The position numbers and the translations under genes are program-made. From positions 1,027-65,026 of the forward strand of contig JAGNHB010000007.1 in NCBI GenBank assembly GCA_018001935.1: a DNA stretch of 64,000 bases, in the 5' to 3' direction. The notes beneath the pieces were generated by a model. The model did no database searches, was not told the DNA's origin, and saw only the letters and a list, made by a program, of their open reading frames with translations. This document shows positions 1 through 8,398 of this stretch, in pieces (the first letter of the stretch is position 1; each line of letters opens with the position of its first letter). Source of the stretch: Acidobacteriota bacterium. Lineage in GTDB: Bacteria > Acidobacteriota > JAAYUB01.

Positions 1-176
1 GTTCGACCCCTTCGGGGTCGGGCGGTGTGTGAAGCGCTCATTCTATTCACGTTCGACCCCTTCGGGGTCGGGCGGTGTGTGAAGCGCTCATTCTATTCAC
101 GTTCGACCCCTTCGGGGTCGGGCGGTGTGTGAAGCGCTCATTCTATTCACGTTCGACCCCTTCGGGGTCGGGCGGT
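1..176. repeat. 50-bp tandem repeat array at window edge
   Basis: Three identical 50-bp units start at 1, 51 and 101. A fourth begins at 151 and diverges after about 27 bp. Each unit carries a 7-bp inverted repeat, CGACCCC / GGGGTCG, around a TTC loop. Units abut without spacers, so this is not a CRISPR. The array may continue left of the window. No function is evident. Confidence 0.9.
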
Positions 177-282
177 GGGGTGACGCGCTCATTCTCGGGG
201 GTGGACGAAAAGGGTGAAGCCGGCCGGTGCCCGCAGGGGATGTGGACACGCCCCCGAAAGCCCCGGCCGCCCCGGGGTCTTT

Positions 283-699
283 TCAGCCCCCGGCCACGGC
301 CTCGAGGGTGCGGAGGTAGTCCGCGAGGATCCGGGCGTGGTCGAAGGCGAGGGGGGAGGGGAGGTGGACGGTCTCGAAGAAGCGGGCGTCGCCGGCGTCG
401 TCGCCGGCGTGGGCTTCCCCGTCGGCCGTCGCCGCGAAGACCACGCTGACGGTGTGGCCGCGGGGGTCCCTGGCCGGGTCCGAGTAGACGCCGAGCAGCC
501 GGAGGTCGCGCACCTGCAGGCCGGTCTCCTCCAGCGCCTCCCGTGCGGCGGCCGCCTCCACGGTCTCGCCCACGTCCACGAAACCGCCGGGCAGGGCCCA
601 GCCGTGCGGGGGGTTCTTTCGCCGGATGAGCAGGACCCGGCGGGGGTGGCCCTGCCGGATGAGGATGTCCACGGTGAGAAGCGGGGTCCTGATGTTCAC
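283..699 (-). CDS. Nudix hydrolase
   Basis: A 138-residue protein with the complete Nudix box (G-x5-E-x7-RE-x2-EE-x-G) starting near residue 39, beginning GFVDVGE and ending EETGL. Nudix enzymes cleave nucleoside diphosphates linked to another moiety. The upstream sequence LPGGFVDVGE and the compact size resemble ADP-ribose pyrophosphatase or 8-oxo-dGTPase-like members, but the substrate cannot be read from sequence. The gene stands alone between the edge repeats and a plus-strand glycosyltransferase. Length is normal for a single-domain Nudix protein. Confidence 0.88.
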   Translation of the reverse strand: MNIRTPLLTVDILIRQGHPRRVLLIRRKNPPHGWALPGGFVDVGETVEAAAAREALEETGLQVRDLRLLGVYSDPARDPRGHTVSVVFAATADGEAHAGDDAGDARFFETVHLPSPLAFDHARILADYLRTLEAVAGG

Positions 700-1106
700 G
701 GAAGCCTCCGGTTTCGGTGATCACGCCGGTCTCGGGAACGCCGGCGCCCTGGCGGCGACCTTCTGCGAACCAAATCGCGATCTCAGGCAGGAGGCCGGCA
801 CTCCCGGGGTTTTTGGGCGGGGCGTTCCGGTGAAGACGGGAGCCGGTTCCGCCCCTTGGCGATGGTAGCGTCGGCGGCCGGTGATGGCAAGCTCAAATGT
901 CCGTCCGAAGGCGGATTTCGGGACGGTGAGCGTCGGCACGGGCGGGCCGGCGGGAGCGTTTGCCCGCTTTTCTTTTGGGAAGGGATCTGGTAGAATGTGC
1001 CTGTCCCGGAAAGCGGACGAGGATCGTAAAAGCGCGGGCGACTCTTTCCCGGCTGCGGGTCCCCGCCGGTCCGGTCGTGGGAATCCTTGGAAACGAGAGA
1101 CGTTTC

Positions 1107-1868
1107 ATGGCATCGGAAAAGCCGTCGGGCCCCCCATCCGTCTCGGTGATCGTGCCGCTGTACAACGCCGAGGGGTGGGTGATGTCCCTGGTCGAGGACA
1201 TCCACAACAGCATCACCAGCCGGATCCCCTTCTCGGAGATCCTTCTCGTGGACGACCAGAGCCGGGACAAGACCTGGGCCATCCTCCGGGAGCTGAAGGA
1301 AGTCTACGAGGAGATGAAGATCTTCCGGATGCGCGAGACGAGCGGGCTCGGCGCGTGCAGCGTGAGGGGGTTCCTCGAGGCGAAGAGCCGGATCATGTTC
1401 CACTTCGAGCCCCACTGCGTCTGGAAGGCCGAGATCTTCTGGGCCATGGCGCAGAAGCGGGCGGAGATGGGCAAGGGCGCCGTGTTCGCCGTGCGGGACG
1501 CTTCCCGGCGCCGGTTCCGGGAGAAGGCCTACTTCTCCCTCTTCCGGACCCAGTACATCGAACCCTGGTCGCTCCCGGTCCCCGACGCGGCCTCCCCGGC
1601 GCAGCTCTTCTCCAAGTCGGACTTCGACAAGGTCCACGTGCTTCTGCCCGAGAACGCCGTCGCCCCCAGCCTGGACCTCTACCTGATGTTCATGTTCTTC
1701 GGGGTCCCCGTGGACACCTATGTGCTCGGTGACACCTTCCACCTCGGCGACAAGCGGCGCTCCCTCCCGCCCATCTTCTCGGGGCTGCAGACGATCCAGC
1801 GGTGCGGCGAAGAGATCGAGAAGCTGCGCAAGGACCTCCACCGCATCGAAGGGCTTCTCGAGATATGA
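1107..1868 (+). CDS. GT2-like glycosyltransferase, atypical catalytic region
   Basis: A 253-residue protein with a GT-A N-terminus: SVIVPLYNAEG near residues 11-21, then ILLVDDQSRDKT, the nucleotide-sugar-binding part of family 2 glycosyltransferases. Where a DxD metal motif is expected the sequence reads FHFEPHC, so catalysis is uncertain. The C-terminus is helical and ends in a charged segment. The ATG at 1107 begins at the conserved fold; upstream in-frame codons give only low-complexity sequence. TAGAAT with an extended-10 TG lies at 991-996. The gene overlaps the next one by ATGA. Family assignment is good; activity is open. Confidence 0.72.
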   Translation: MASEKPSGPPSVSVIVPLYNAEGWVMSLVEDIHNSITSRIPFSEILLVDDQSRDKTWAILRELKEVYEEMKIFRMRETSGLGACSVRGFLEAKSRIMFHFEPHCVWKAEIFWAMAQKRAEMGKGAVFAVRDASRRRFREKAYFSLFRTQYIEPWSLPVPDAASPAQLFSKSDFDKVHVLLPENAVAPSLDLYLMFMFFGVPVDTYVLGDTFHLGDKRRSLPPIFSGLQTIQRCGEEIEKLRKDLHRIEGLLEI

Positions 1869-2839
1869 GCGGGACGGCAGGCCGACTTCGTCTCCCGGTG
1901 ACGGTGGTTCTGGCCGCGGTCTGCATCGCGCTCGCCCCGCAGGCGTCCCCCCCTTCGCCGGAATTCCTTCACGCGGGCCTGTCGGGGAGCGATCCCCTCC
2001 ACATCGGCAAGCCGTTCACCGTCATCGTGGAGGCCGAAGCCCCCGCCGGGGTGAACTGGGATTTCCCGGCCGCCCCGCGCCGGTTCGGGTACTTCACCCT
2101 CCGCTCCGCCGTCGCCGAGGCCGGGAAGGACGGCAACCCGAACCGATGGGTTATCCGCCTGGTTTTCCAAGCGTTTCGCACGGGCGAGCTGCCCCTGCCG
2201 CGCATCCCGCTGAAGTGGGAGGCCGGGGCGGGGGCGGGCGGCCTGCTGGCGTGGGACCCTCCCCGCGTGACGGTGCGCGACCTTCTGGAGGGGCCGGGGC
2301 CCTTCCAACCCAAGCCCTCCCGCGGCGGCTTCGACGTCCGGGCCCCGGCTTGGTGGCCGTGGTGGGCCACGGTCGCGGGGGCGGCACTGTTGGCGGCCGC
2401 AGCGTGGTTCGTGTGGAGGCGACGCCGGCGCGCCGCCGCGACCGGGGACGGCGAAGTCGGGGAGATCGTCAGTCTCCAGGGCTTTCTCGACCGGCTGGAC
2501 GCCTTGCGGAAGCGGGGGCGCGGGGGCCTGGAAGACCGCAAGACGGCCGCGGCGGCGATGGAGCTTTTCCGGGAATACCTGGAGTGGCGCTTCGGGATCG
2601 ACCTCTCGGCCCTGACCACGCGGGAAATCCTGTCGGCCCTCGACGCCTGTCTCGCCGACGGGCCGATCGACCCCTCCCGTTTCGAGCAGCTCCTCCGGTC
2701 GGGGGAGTTCGCCTGCTTCGCGCCGGAACCGTCCGGGGCGAAGAAACTGCTGGACGAGCTGAAAAAAGGGATGCTGGAGCTGGGCTCCCCGGAACCGGCC
2801 CCGGAGGAGACGAATGCTTCGCTTTCAGCCGCTTCCTGA
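1865..2839 (+). CDS. BatD/DUF4381-like membrane protein
   Basis: A 324-residue protein with an N-terminal signal peptide, a beta-rich extracytoplasmic region to about residue 160, one transmembrane segment (about 162-186, starting WWPWWATVAG and followed by RRRRR) and a helical cytoplasmic tail. This layout, next to a VWA protein, is that of BatD or DUF4381-type partners in Bat (aerotolerance) operons. The ATG lies in ATGA overlapping the stop of the glycosyltransferase gene, and the end overlaps the VWA gene by 26 bp, so the two are translationally coupled. MoxR and DUF58 genes, usual in these operons, are not present here. Residue-level similarity to BatD is weak; the call rests on topology and context. 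Confidence 0.55.
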   Translation: MSGTAGRLRLPVTVVLAAVCIALAPQASPPSPEFLHAGLSGSDPLHIGKPFTVIVEAEAPAGVNWDFPAAPRRFGYFTLRSAVAEAGKDGNPNRWVIRLVFQAFRTGELPLPRIPLKWEAGAGAGGLLAWDPPRVTVRDLLEGPGPFQPKPSRGGFDVRAPAWWPWWATVAGAALLAAAAWFVWRRRRRAAATGDGEVGEIVSLQGFLDRLDALRKRGRGGLEDRKTAAAAMELFREYLEWRFGIDLSALTTREILSALDACLADGPIDPSRFEQLLRSGEFACFAPEPSGAKKLLDELKKGMLELGSPEPAPEETNASLSAAS

Positions 2840-3803
2840 GGCGCTCTGGGTTGCCTTGCTCCTCGGGGCCCTCGTGTTGCTCCGGCGGACGGTGTTCCGG
2901 AAGGATGCACAGAGCCTCCATTTCCCGGCCACCGCCGAGATCCGGCGGCTCTCCGGCCCCGGCCGGCTGATCCCGATCGTGGGGCGCGCCCTCCGGTGGG
3001 CGGCCCTGGCGGTCCTCGCCGTCGGCCTCTGCAACCCGGTGGTGCGCGAGACCGTGGAGGTGGAGGGGACCCGGGGGGTGGACATCGTGCTGACCCTGGA
3101 CGTCTCCACCTCCATGTCCGCGCGGGACTTTCAACCCAGCCGCCTGGAGGCCGCCCGGGTCGTCCTGCGGGATTTCATCCGTCGTCGCCCCCACGACCGG
3201 ATGTCGCTGGTCACGTTCGCGGGGGAGGCCTGGGTGCAGTGTCCCCTGACGTCGGACCACTACAGCCTGCAATCCCTCCTGGAATCCGTTTCCCTGACCC
3301 CCTTTGAAACAGACGGGACCGCCGTCGGGATGGCGCTGGCCTACTCGGTCAACCGGCTTCGGGAATCCCGGGCCGGAAACCGGATCGTGGTGCTGCTGAC
3401 GGACGGCGTCAACAACCGGGGGGAGATCTCGCCCCTGCAAGCAGCGGAATTCTGCCGGACCTACCGGATCCGGGTCTACACGGTGACCATCGGAAGCCGG
3501 GGGGAGACCGAGGTCATGGCCCGGGCCCCCGACGGTTCCCCGACCTGGATCCGGTCAAGCGTGGACTTCGATGCCGAGACCGCGGAGAAAATAGCCCGGT
3601 CCACCGGCGGTCGCGCCTTCCTGGCCTCCGACCCCCGGGCGCTGGAAGGCATCTACGCCGAGATCGACCGCCTGGAGAAGACCCAACTGGAGCGGAAGGT
3701 GGTCTGGAGAGACCGCGAGATGCTCCCCGTCTTCGCGGTGGTGTCCCTGATCCTGACGGCCCTCGCCCTCGTGCCGACCCTGTTCCACCCCGACGCGATG
3801 TGA
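2814..3803 (+). CDS. VWA-domain membrane protein, BatA/BatB-like
   Basis: A 329-residue protein with hydrophobic segments at about 8-25 and 56-74, a von Willebrand factor A domain (about 88-270) and a C-terminal transmembrane helix (about 303-322). The MIDAS motif is intact: D96-x-S98-x-S100 in DVSTSMS, a downstream DGT threonine, and LLTDGVNN. This is the architecture of BatA/BatB proteins, which bind metal and probably partner proteins at the inner membrane or periplasm. It overlaps the BatD-like gene upstream and ends the operon. The GC-rich overlap means the start could shift a few codons. Confidence 0.85.
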   Translation: MLRFQPLPEALWVALLLGALVLLRRTVFRKDAQSLHFPATAEIRRLSGPGRLIPIVGRALRWAALAVLAVGLCNPVVRETVEVEGTRGVDIVLTLDVSTSMSARDFQPSRLEAARVVLRDFIRRRPHDRMSLVTFAGEAWVQCPLTSDHYSLQSLLESVSLTPFETDGTAVGMALAYSVNRLRESRAGNRIVVLLTDGVNNRGEISPLQAAEFCRTYRIRVYTVTIGSRGETEVMARAPDGSPTWIRSSVDFDAETAEKIARSTGGRAFLASDPRALEGIYAEIDRLEKTQLERKVVWRDREMLPVFAVVSLILTALALVPTLFHPDAM

Positions 3804-4060
3804 GCCGATCGGCCCTTGAGGATAGCGCAAAAAGCCCGGACCCGTCAAACCACAAAGAACGCAAAGAACACCCTTAATCAAAGATATCAATGTATTTCAG
3901 GCTCATCTGCCTTTGTGTTCTCTGCGTTCTTTGGGGTTGAAGCGATCTATTGCGGGGATGACAGCCGCGGGTGGAAGCGCGCGTGAGCAAGCGTTCAGCC
4001 TGTCTTTCAGAGCGACGCCGGACGGTTGCGGCTCTGAAGGCTGTTTTCCTCGGATGGGGC
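3804..4060. repeat. Inverted repeat between convergent genes
   Basis: Arms at about 3849-3871 and 3915-3936 are near-complementary (core GAACGCAAAGAACAC versus GTGTTCTCTGCGTTC). They lie between the convergent VWA and NfeD-like genes. The word pattern resembles the other long inverted repeats at 18411 and 50466. It could form a large hairpin and end transcription from both sides; no T-tract is present. Confidence 0.6.
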
Positions 4061-4483
4061 TCAGTTCGTGCGGCGGACGTGCACCGCCTTGCCCACCACC
4101 CGGACCACCTCGACGTCGTCGCCCAGGGCGACGCCGCCGGCGGTCTCCGGGTAGGCGATCCAGTCCCTGCCCTCGCAGTGGAGGAGGAAGATTTCGCCGC
4201 GGGCGTTGACGACGTCGCGGATCTTCCCGGCGAACCCTACGATGCCCAGGGCCTCGGGGTCGTCCGGCAGTCGGCGGAGCCTTCGGAAGGCGGGTTTCAG
4301 GAGGAACCCGAAAGCCAGCGAGCCCAGTAGGAGAACGCCGATCTGCACGGCGAGGTTGAAGCGGAGCGAAGCGGCCGCCGCCGACACGAAACCGGCCGCC
4401 AGCGAAACGAAGGGCCGAAACCGGGTGAACAGGAAGCCCAGGGCGAACAGGACGCCGACCGCGGACCATATGTAAAGCATCAT
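4061..4483 (-). CDS. NfeD-like membrane protein
   Basis: A 140-residue protein with hydrophobic N-terminal segments (about 1-20 and 25-65), then a soluble C-terminal domain of about 60 residues with the beta-barrel (OB-fold) pattern of NfeD C-termini: LGIVGFAGKIRD, a central WIAYPE, and GDDVEVVRVVGKAVHV. Short NfeD proteins often accompany SPFH/stomatin proteins in membrane quality control; no stomatin gene is present. The gene lies 52 bp downstream of the LolA-like gene on the same strand and may be the last gene of that operon. A GGAGAG precedes the start. Confidence 0.7.
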   Translation of the reverse strand: MMLYIWSAVGVLFALGFLFTRFRPFVSLAAGFVSAAAASLRFNLAVQIGVLLLGSLAFGFLLKPAFRRLRRLPDDPEALGIVGFAGKIRDVVNARGEIFLLHCEGRDWIAYPETAGGVALGDDVEVVRVVGKAVHVRRTN

Positions 4484-4535
4484 GATTCTCTCCGATGTTC
4501 AGGGTGCTCGCACCGTGTCCCCCGCCGGGCGGGGC

Positions 4536-5210
4536 TCACGAGATGTACTCCACGTTCCTCGGGAGCTTGAGGTCGAAGGCGGAGTCCCTCACGTCGAGGT
4601 TCAGCCGGATGTTGAGGAAGCGGATGAGGGTGTAGTCGCCCCCGGGCTCGTCGATCCTCTGCTGGAGCGGAGTGCCGTCGTTGGCGGCCAGCCACAGGTA
4701 CAGGGACGCGAAGTAGTTCTTCATGCCCGGCGTTTTCGGGATCAGCTGGATGAGGTTGCAGGGACGCCCGTCGAGGGCCTCGTCACGGACGTGCCGGATC
4801 TCGAAGTTCTTCTTCATCTCCGCCGTCGACATGGAAACCCCCAGGTTCGCGAACCCCGTCTCCTTCTCCGTGAGCTTCCGCCGCATCGCCTGGTTCTTCT
4901 TCGGGTAGAAGAGGACCATGTCGTTCCCGCGGACGGTCAGGAAGGTGTGGCCCGGCTTGCCGAGGACTTTCTTCAGAAGGACCCCCTGGGGCGTTTTCTT
5001 CATGCAGATCTCGCCCTCCTCCGTGTCGTCGAACTCGCCGAGGATCTTGATGAATTTGCGCTGCTGGATGTCCGAGCGAAAGGTCTTCATCGTCTGGTTG
5101 AAGCGGTCGAGACGGGCCAGGATAACATCCACGGGCCCGGCGCAGAGAACGGGGAGCGTGAGGGTAAACCCGATGAACAGCAGGGCCAGCGACGTTCGTT
5201 TCATGGTCAT
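4536..5210 (-). CDS. LolA-like outer-membrane lipoprotein-sorting protein
   Basis: A 224-residue protein with a cleavable signal peptide (hydrophobic stretch after MTMKRTS) and the LolA/LolB half-barrel pattern. It starts with a helix containing LDRFNQTMKTFRSD, has repeated beta strands with MRRKL and DGRPCNLIQL, and ends FDLKLPRNVEY, typical of LolA-family ends. LolA carries lipoproteins across the periplasm. The start at 5210 overlaps the stop of the 70-aa gene by ATGA; an alternative ATG lies two codons downstream. The context, an ABC transporter plus a LolB-like lipoprotein, supports a lipoprotein or lipid transport role. Confidence 0.75.
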   Translation of the reverse strand: MTMKRTSLALLFIGFTLTLPVLCAGPVDVILARLDRFNQTMKTFRSDIQQRKFIKILGEFDDTEEGEICMKKTPQGVLLKKVLGKPGHTFLTVRGNDMVLFYPKKNQAMRRKLTEKETGFANLGVSMSTAEMKKNFEIRHVRDEALDGRPCNLIQLIPKTPGMKNYFASLYLWLAANDGTPLQQRIDEPGGDYTLIRFLNIRLNLDVRDSAFDLKLPRNVEYIS

Positions 5211-5419
5211 TTCACCTGCGGGGCGGCCGGGGCCGGAACAGGCTGGACGACGGTGGCCCGGGACGCCGGGGAAGGTGAGCGGACCGGCTTGGGAAAGCAC
5301 CCGTCCGGGGTCAGGAACACGAAGGCCAGGATCAGGATCACCATGAGGTCGTAGGCGAGGGTCCCCCGCTCGTATTTCCACAGCAGAAGGTTGTCGAACA
5401 CCTTTTTGATTTTCCCCAT
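5207..5419 (-). CDS. Small single-pass membrane protein in Lol-like operon
   Basis: A 70-residue protein: a basic N-terminus, one transmembrane segment (about 23-37, YDLMVILILAFVFLTP) and a proline/alanine-rich tail facing the periplasm. I do not recognise a family. It lies 20 bp after the ABC ATPase gene and its stop overlaps the LolA-like start (ATGA), so expression is coupled. The position suggests an accessory subunit of the transporter or an anchor for the LolA-like carrier. Confidence 0.65.
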   Translation of the reverse strand: MGKIKKVFDNLLLWKYERGTLAYDLMVILILAFVFLTPDGCFPKPVRSPSPASRATVVQPVPAPAAPQVK

Positions 5420-5439
5420 CGAAACCGCCTCCCGGGGGG

Positions 5440-6126
5440 TCAGGTTCCCGTCGGCCCGGCGACGATCCTGCCGTCGAGCATCTCCAGCACGCGGTGCGCC
5501 TGGGCGGCCACCTCGTGGCTGTGCGTGATCATCAGGATGGTCTGGTGGTACTTTCGGTTCAATTCGGTCAGCATCTCGAGCACAACCCGGGAATTCCGGG
5601 AATCGAGGTTGCCCGTCGGTTCGTCGGCGAGGATGATGGCGGGGCGGTTGATCACGGCCCGGGCGATGGCGACCCGCTGCTGTTCCCCGCCGGACAGCTC
5701 CAGCGGCTTGTGCTGCATCTTGTCTTTCAACCCGAGCATTTCAAGGATATCGGCGGCGGTCTCGTGGTCGTGGCTGCCGTCGCCGTGGATCTGCCGGGCC
5801 AGCTCGATGTTGGAGCGGGCGGACAAGGTGGGGAAGAGATTGAACCGCTGGAAGATAAACCCGATTTTCCGGCGGCGGATCTCCGTGCGCTCGGCATCCT
5901 TCACCTTCGCGAGGTTGACCCCGTCGATGAGGACGTCGCCGCTCGTCGGTTCCAGGAGGCCGCCGAGGATGTGAAGAAGGGTGGACTTTCCGCACCCCGA
6001 GGGGCCCATGATGGCGATGAACTCGCCGTCGGAGACTTTCAGATCGACGCCGCGGAGGGCGGGAACATCGACCTTTCCCACGCGGAAGGTTTTGGTCAGG
6101 TTGATGGTTTCAACGTTGTGAGTCAT
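5440..6126 (-). CDS. ABC transporter ATPase, LolD/MacB type
   Basis: A 228-residue nucleotide-binding subunit. Walker A is GPSGCGKST (about 41-49), the Q-loop lies in [15 protein letters not shown], the signature is [14 protein letters not shown], Walker B is [12 protein letters not shown] and the H-loop is MITHSHE. These are the marks of the LolD/MacB/FtsE subfamily, which powers FtsX-type permeases that move lipoproteins or substrates within the envelope rather than across the inner membrane. The permease gene lies 75 bp upstream on the same strand. With the LolA-like and LolB-like genes in the cluster, lipoprotein release is the likeliest job. Confidence 0.92.
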   Translation of the reverse strand: MTHNVETINLTKTFRVGKVDVPALRGVDLKVSDGEFIAIMGPSGCGKSTLLHILGGLLEPTSGDVLIDGVNLAKVKDAERTEIRRRKIGFIFQRFNLFPTLSARSNIELARQIHGDGSHDHETAADILEMLGLKDKMQHKPLELSGGEQQRVAIARAVINRPAIILADEPTGNLDSRNSRVVLEMLTELNRKYHQTILMITHSHEVAAQAHRVLEMLDGRIVAGPTGT

Positions 6127-6201
6127 TTGCGCGCACCGCGTCCCGTCATGGCGGGGATTAGAGTATACCTTCCCGAGGGCCCCGGATCAAGCCTGAAGGC
6201 C

Positions 6202-7308
6202 TCACTCGTACATCAGGGCCTCGACGGGGTCCAGTCGGGCGGCCCGGTAGGCCGGGTAGAGCGAGCCCACCGCGCCCGAGGCCATGGCGATGAACGAGGC
6301 GATGGCGATCCACTGGGCGTTGAGTTCGATGGAGAGCGTCGGGTAGATTTTCCAGAGGAGCAGCGTCGCCCCGATGGAGAAACCGATCCCGCAGACGATC
6401 CCGATGACGGTCAGCAGGATCGACTCCTTCATGATCAACTGGATGATGTAACCCCTGGAAGCGCCCAGGGCCTTGAGGATCCCGATCTCGCGCGTCCGCT
6501 CGGTGATGGTGGTGTACATGGTGAGCAGGACCACCAGGAAACTGATGAGACAGGCCACGCCCACCACCACGAGGGTGAATTCCCTCAGCCCCGGGAGGCT
6601 GGAGGCCATGACCTTCTCGATGTCCTCGGCCCGGGTGATGTTGTAGCTCTTGAAGAGGTCGTCGGTGGTCAGGAAGCGGTGGGCCCTGTCGAGCCCCGCG
6701 GGCCCGTCGCACTTGACGTAGAAGATGGAGACCTTCCCGACGGAGTCGTTGAGCTCCTGAAGCGTTTGGAGCGGGAGAAGGATCCGGGCGGCGATGCCGG
6801 CCTTGAAGACCCCGGAGATGGTGAAGTGGTGGTTGAGGACCTCGACCGTGGACCCGATGCGTTTTTCGGGGTGGGAGAGCAGCCACATGTCGTCGACGAT
6901 GCACTCGTAGGGGGCCGAGAAGATCCTCCCCTGGACGATCCGGAGACCGTCGTCGCTCACCTGGTTGAAGGAGACCGGCTCGATGCCGTAGATCAGGGAG
7001 AAGGAAGCCTTTGAAAACTGGTGCAGGCAGGGCGTCACGTACTTGACCCCGGGGACCTGCCGCAGCTTCTCCCCGATGCGGACGGGCATGGTGGCGTTGT
7101 TGAGCGCCATGAAGAGGGACGACCCCGTCGGCTGGAAGAGGAGGTCCGCCTTGATGCTCCGGGTGCGGAAGGCCGTGTCGTTGAGGATGCCCTTGCTGAG
7201 CCCGACGAAGAGGATCACCATACCCACGCCCAGGCAGACCGCCAGGATGCTGACCAGGGTTCGGGTGCGCCGCTTGCGGATGTTCGAGAGAATCAGTTCG
7301 CCGGTCAT
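6202..7308 (-). CDS. FtsX-like ABC permease, LolC/LolE/MacB type
   Basis: A 368-residue permease with one N-terminal transmembrane helix (about 18-38), a large periplasmic domain (about 40-240, MacB-PCD-like) and three C-terminal helices (about 248-272, 295-320, 330-352). It contains the FtsX motif TERTREIGILKALGAS and ends YPAYRAARLDPVEALMYE, both hallmark sequences of the family. Only one permease is encoded, so the complex would be a homodimer, as in LolF-type or MacB systems. The start codon directly abuts the stop of the upstream lipoprotein gene (TGAATG). Confidence 0.92.
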   Translation of the reverse strand: MTGELILSNIRKRRTRTLVSILAVCLGVGMVILFVGLSKGILNDTAFRTRSIKADLLFQPTGSSLFMALNNATMPVRIGEKLRQVPGVKYVTPCLHQFSKASFSLIYGIEPVSFNQVSDDGLRIVQGRIFSAPYECIVDDMWLLSHPEKRIGSTVEVLNHHFTISGVFKAGIAARILLPLQTLQELNDSVGKVSIFYVKCDGPAGLDRAHRFLTTDDLFKSYNITRAEDIEKVMASSLPGLREFTLVVVGVACLISFLVVLLTMYTTITERTREIGILKALGASRGYIIQLIMKESILLTVIGIVCGIGFSIGATLLLWKIYPTLSIELNAQWIAIASFIAMASGAVGSLYPAYRAARLDPVEALMYE

Positions 7309-8229
7309 TCAGTCTTTCTCCCCGATGGCTTTGACGACGGCATCCTCCGGGACCGTCAGGTCCAGCATCTCGGCCGTCAGTGGGGTGTCCACCTGCACCT
7401 TCCGGATCTGCAGCTGGACCTCGTAGCCCTCCACGGGGCGCCGCATGCTGATGTGGTCGGGGTACCCGCCGATCTCGGTGTTTCCGTAACGGATGTCGCA
7501 GACCGCCTGCCCGTTCTCGTCGTAGAGGATCTTCCGGCGGATGCGCAGGGAGGACCGTTCCATGTAGATGGCCTGGAGGATGCGGGAAGGCTCCCCCGGC
7601 GACCGGGCGGGCATCATCTCGAAAACAATGTAATACCGCTCCTCGGGGATGGCGTCCTGGATGACGGCGAGGGAACTCTGCGGCGACAGGCGGGAGTGGA
7701 AGAAGGTCTGGGTCAGGTGCATGGGGCGCAGCTTGGAGAGGTTGTAACGGGGGGCCTTCGAGGCGTCGGACACCGCCACCGAGACGTTGGTGAGGTCCTG
7801 GTCCACGGAGCCTTTGTAGAGGGTCTTGTTGCGGGGGTACCACATGGAGAACCGCCCGTCCTTCGAGACGATGTCCACCAGGGTGGTCTTGATGACGGGG
7901 GCGTAGATCTGCAGCCGGAGGTCCCCGTTCCGGTCGAGGAGGATCACGCCGGAGGCCGAGGGGAAGCGTTCCTTGCGGAGGAGCTTGTCGGATTCGGCGG
8001 AGAAGGTCAACGTGGCGTTTTTGACGATGAAGGTGTCGTGCTGCCGGGTGAGGGTGTCGAACCAGGCGGCGATCTGGTTGTAGTCCAGGGCTTTCGCCTC
8101 CAGGTAGGCTTTCCCGCGCTGGATCGCCTCCATTCGGACCATGCAGGCGCACGGCGCCGCCGCCAGGAGCAGGAGCGGGAGGATCTGTCGCGTCACCGTT
8201 CGGAACGGTCTGATCTTGGGTTTGGGCAT
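7309..8229 (-). CDS. LolB-like lipoprotein (DUF4292-like)
   Basis: A 306-residue lipoprotein: the signal peptide ends in the lipobox LAAAPC, so the mature protein starts at the Cys near residue 23. The body follows the LolA/LolB/DUF4292 pattern, including VIKTTLVDIVSKDGRFSMWY and AIYMERSSLRIRRKILYD. LolB is the outer-membrane acceptor of lipoproteins from LolA. The ATG at 8229 has GAGGAG five bases upstream; a longer in-frame extension has no such support. This is the first gene of the operon and abuts the permease. The fold-level call is inference; the lipoprotein signal is directly visible. Confidence 0.65.
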   Translation of the reverse strand: MPKPKIRPFRTVTRQILPLLLLAAAPCACMVRMEAIQRGKAYLEAKALDYNQIAAWFDTLTRQHDTFIVKNATLTFSAESDKLLRKERFPSASGVILLDRNGDLRLQIYAPVIKTTLVDIVSKDGRFSMWYPRNKTLYKGSVDQDLTNVSVAVSDASKAPRYNLSKLRPMHLTQTFFHSRLSPQSSLAVIQDAIPEERYYIVFEMMPARSPGEPSRILQAIYMERSSLRIRRKILYDENGQAVCDIRYGNTEIGGYPDHISMRRPVEGYEVQLQIRKVQVDTPLTAEMLDLTVPEDAVVKAIGEKD

Positions 8230-8331
8230 CGCTCTCCTCGAAGCATCGTCCACGCCTGCAGCGGCGTGCAAATGGGAAATATTAGCAGAAGCGTCATCGG
8301 CTGTCAAACCGTTTTCATGCCAGACTCGGGC

Positions 8332-8359
8332 TTGAATTACCCCGTGCGGGGACTATAAT
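8332..8359 (+). promoter_or_regulatory. Sigma-70-type promoter with palindromic spacer
   Basis: TTGAAT at 8332-8337 and TATAAT at 8354-8359 are separated by 16 bp. The spacer contains CCCCG-TG-CGGGG, a possible operator between the two boxes. The gene at 8399 begins about 33 bp downstream of the likely transcription start. Confidence 0.65.
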
Positions 8360-8398
8360 GGGCCCGTGCCCCGGAGACCGGGGACAGGGGAGAACACG

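Noticed and set aside
1-176. CRISPR array
   Set aside because: Units are contiguous and identical, with no unique spacers and no cas genes.
6158-8152. Long minus-strand frame over the permease and lipoprotein genes
   Set aside because: Arg/Pro/Gly-rich shadow of the two well-supported genes in another frame.
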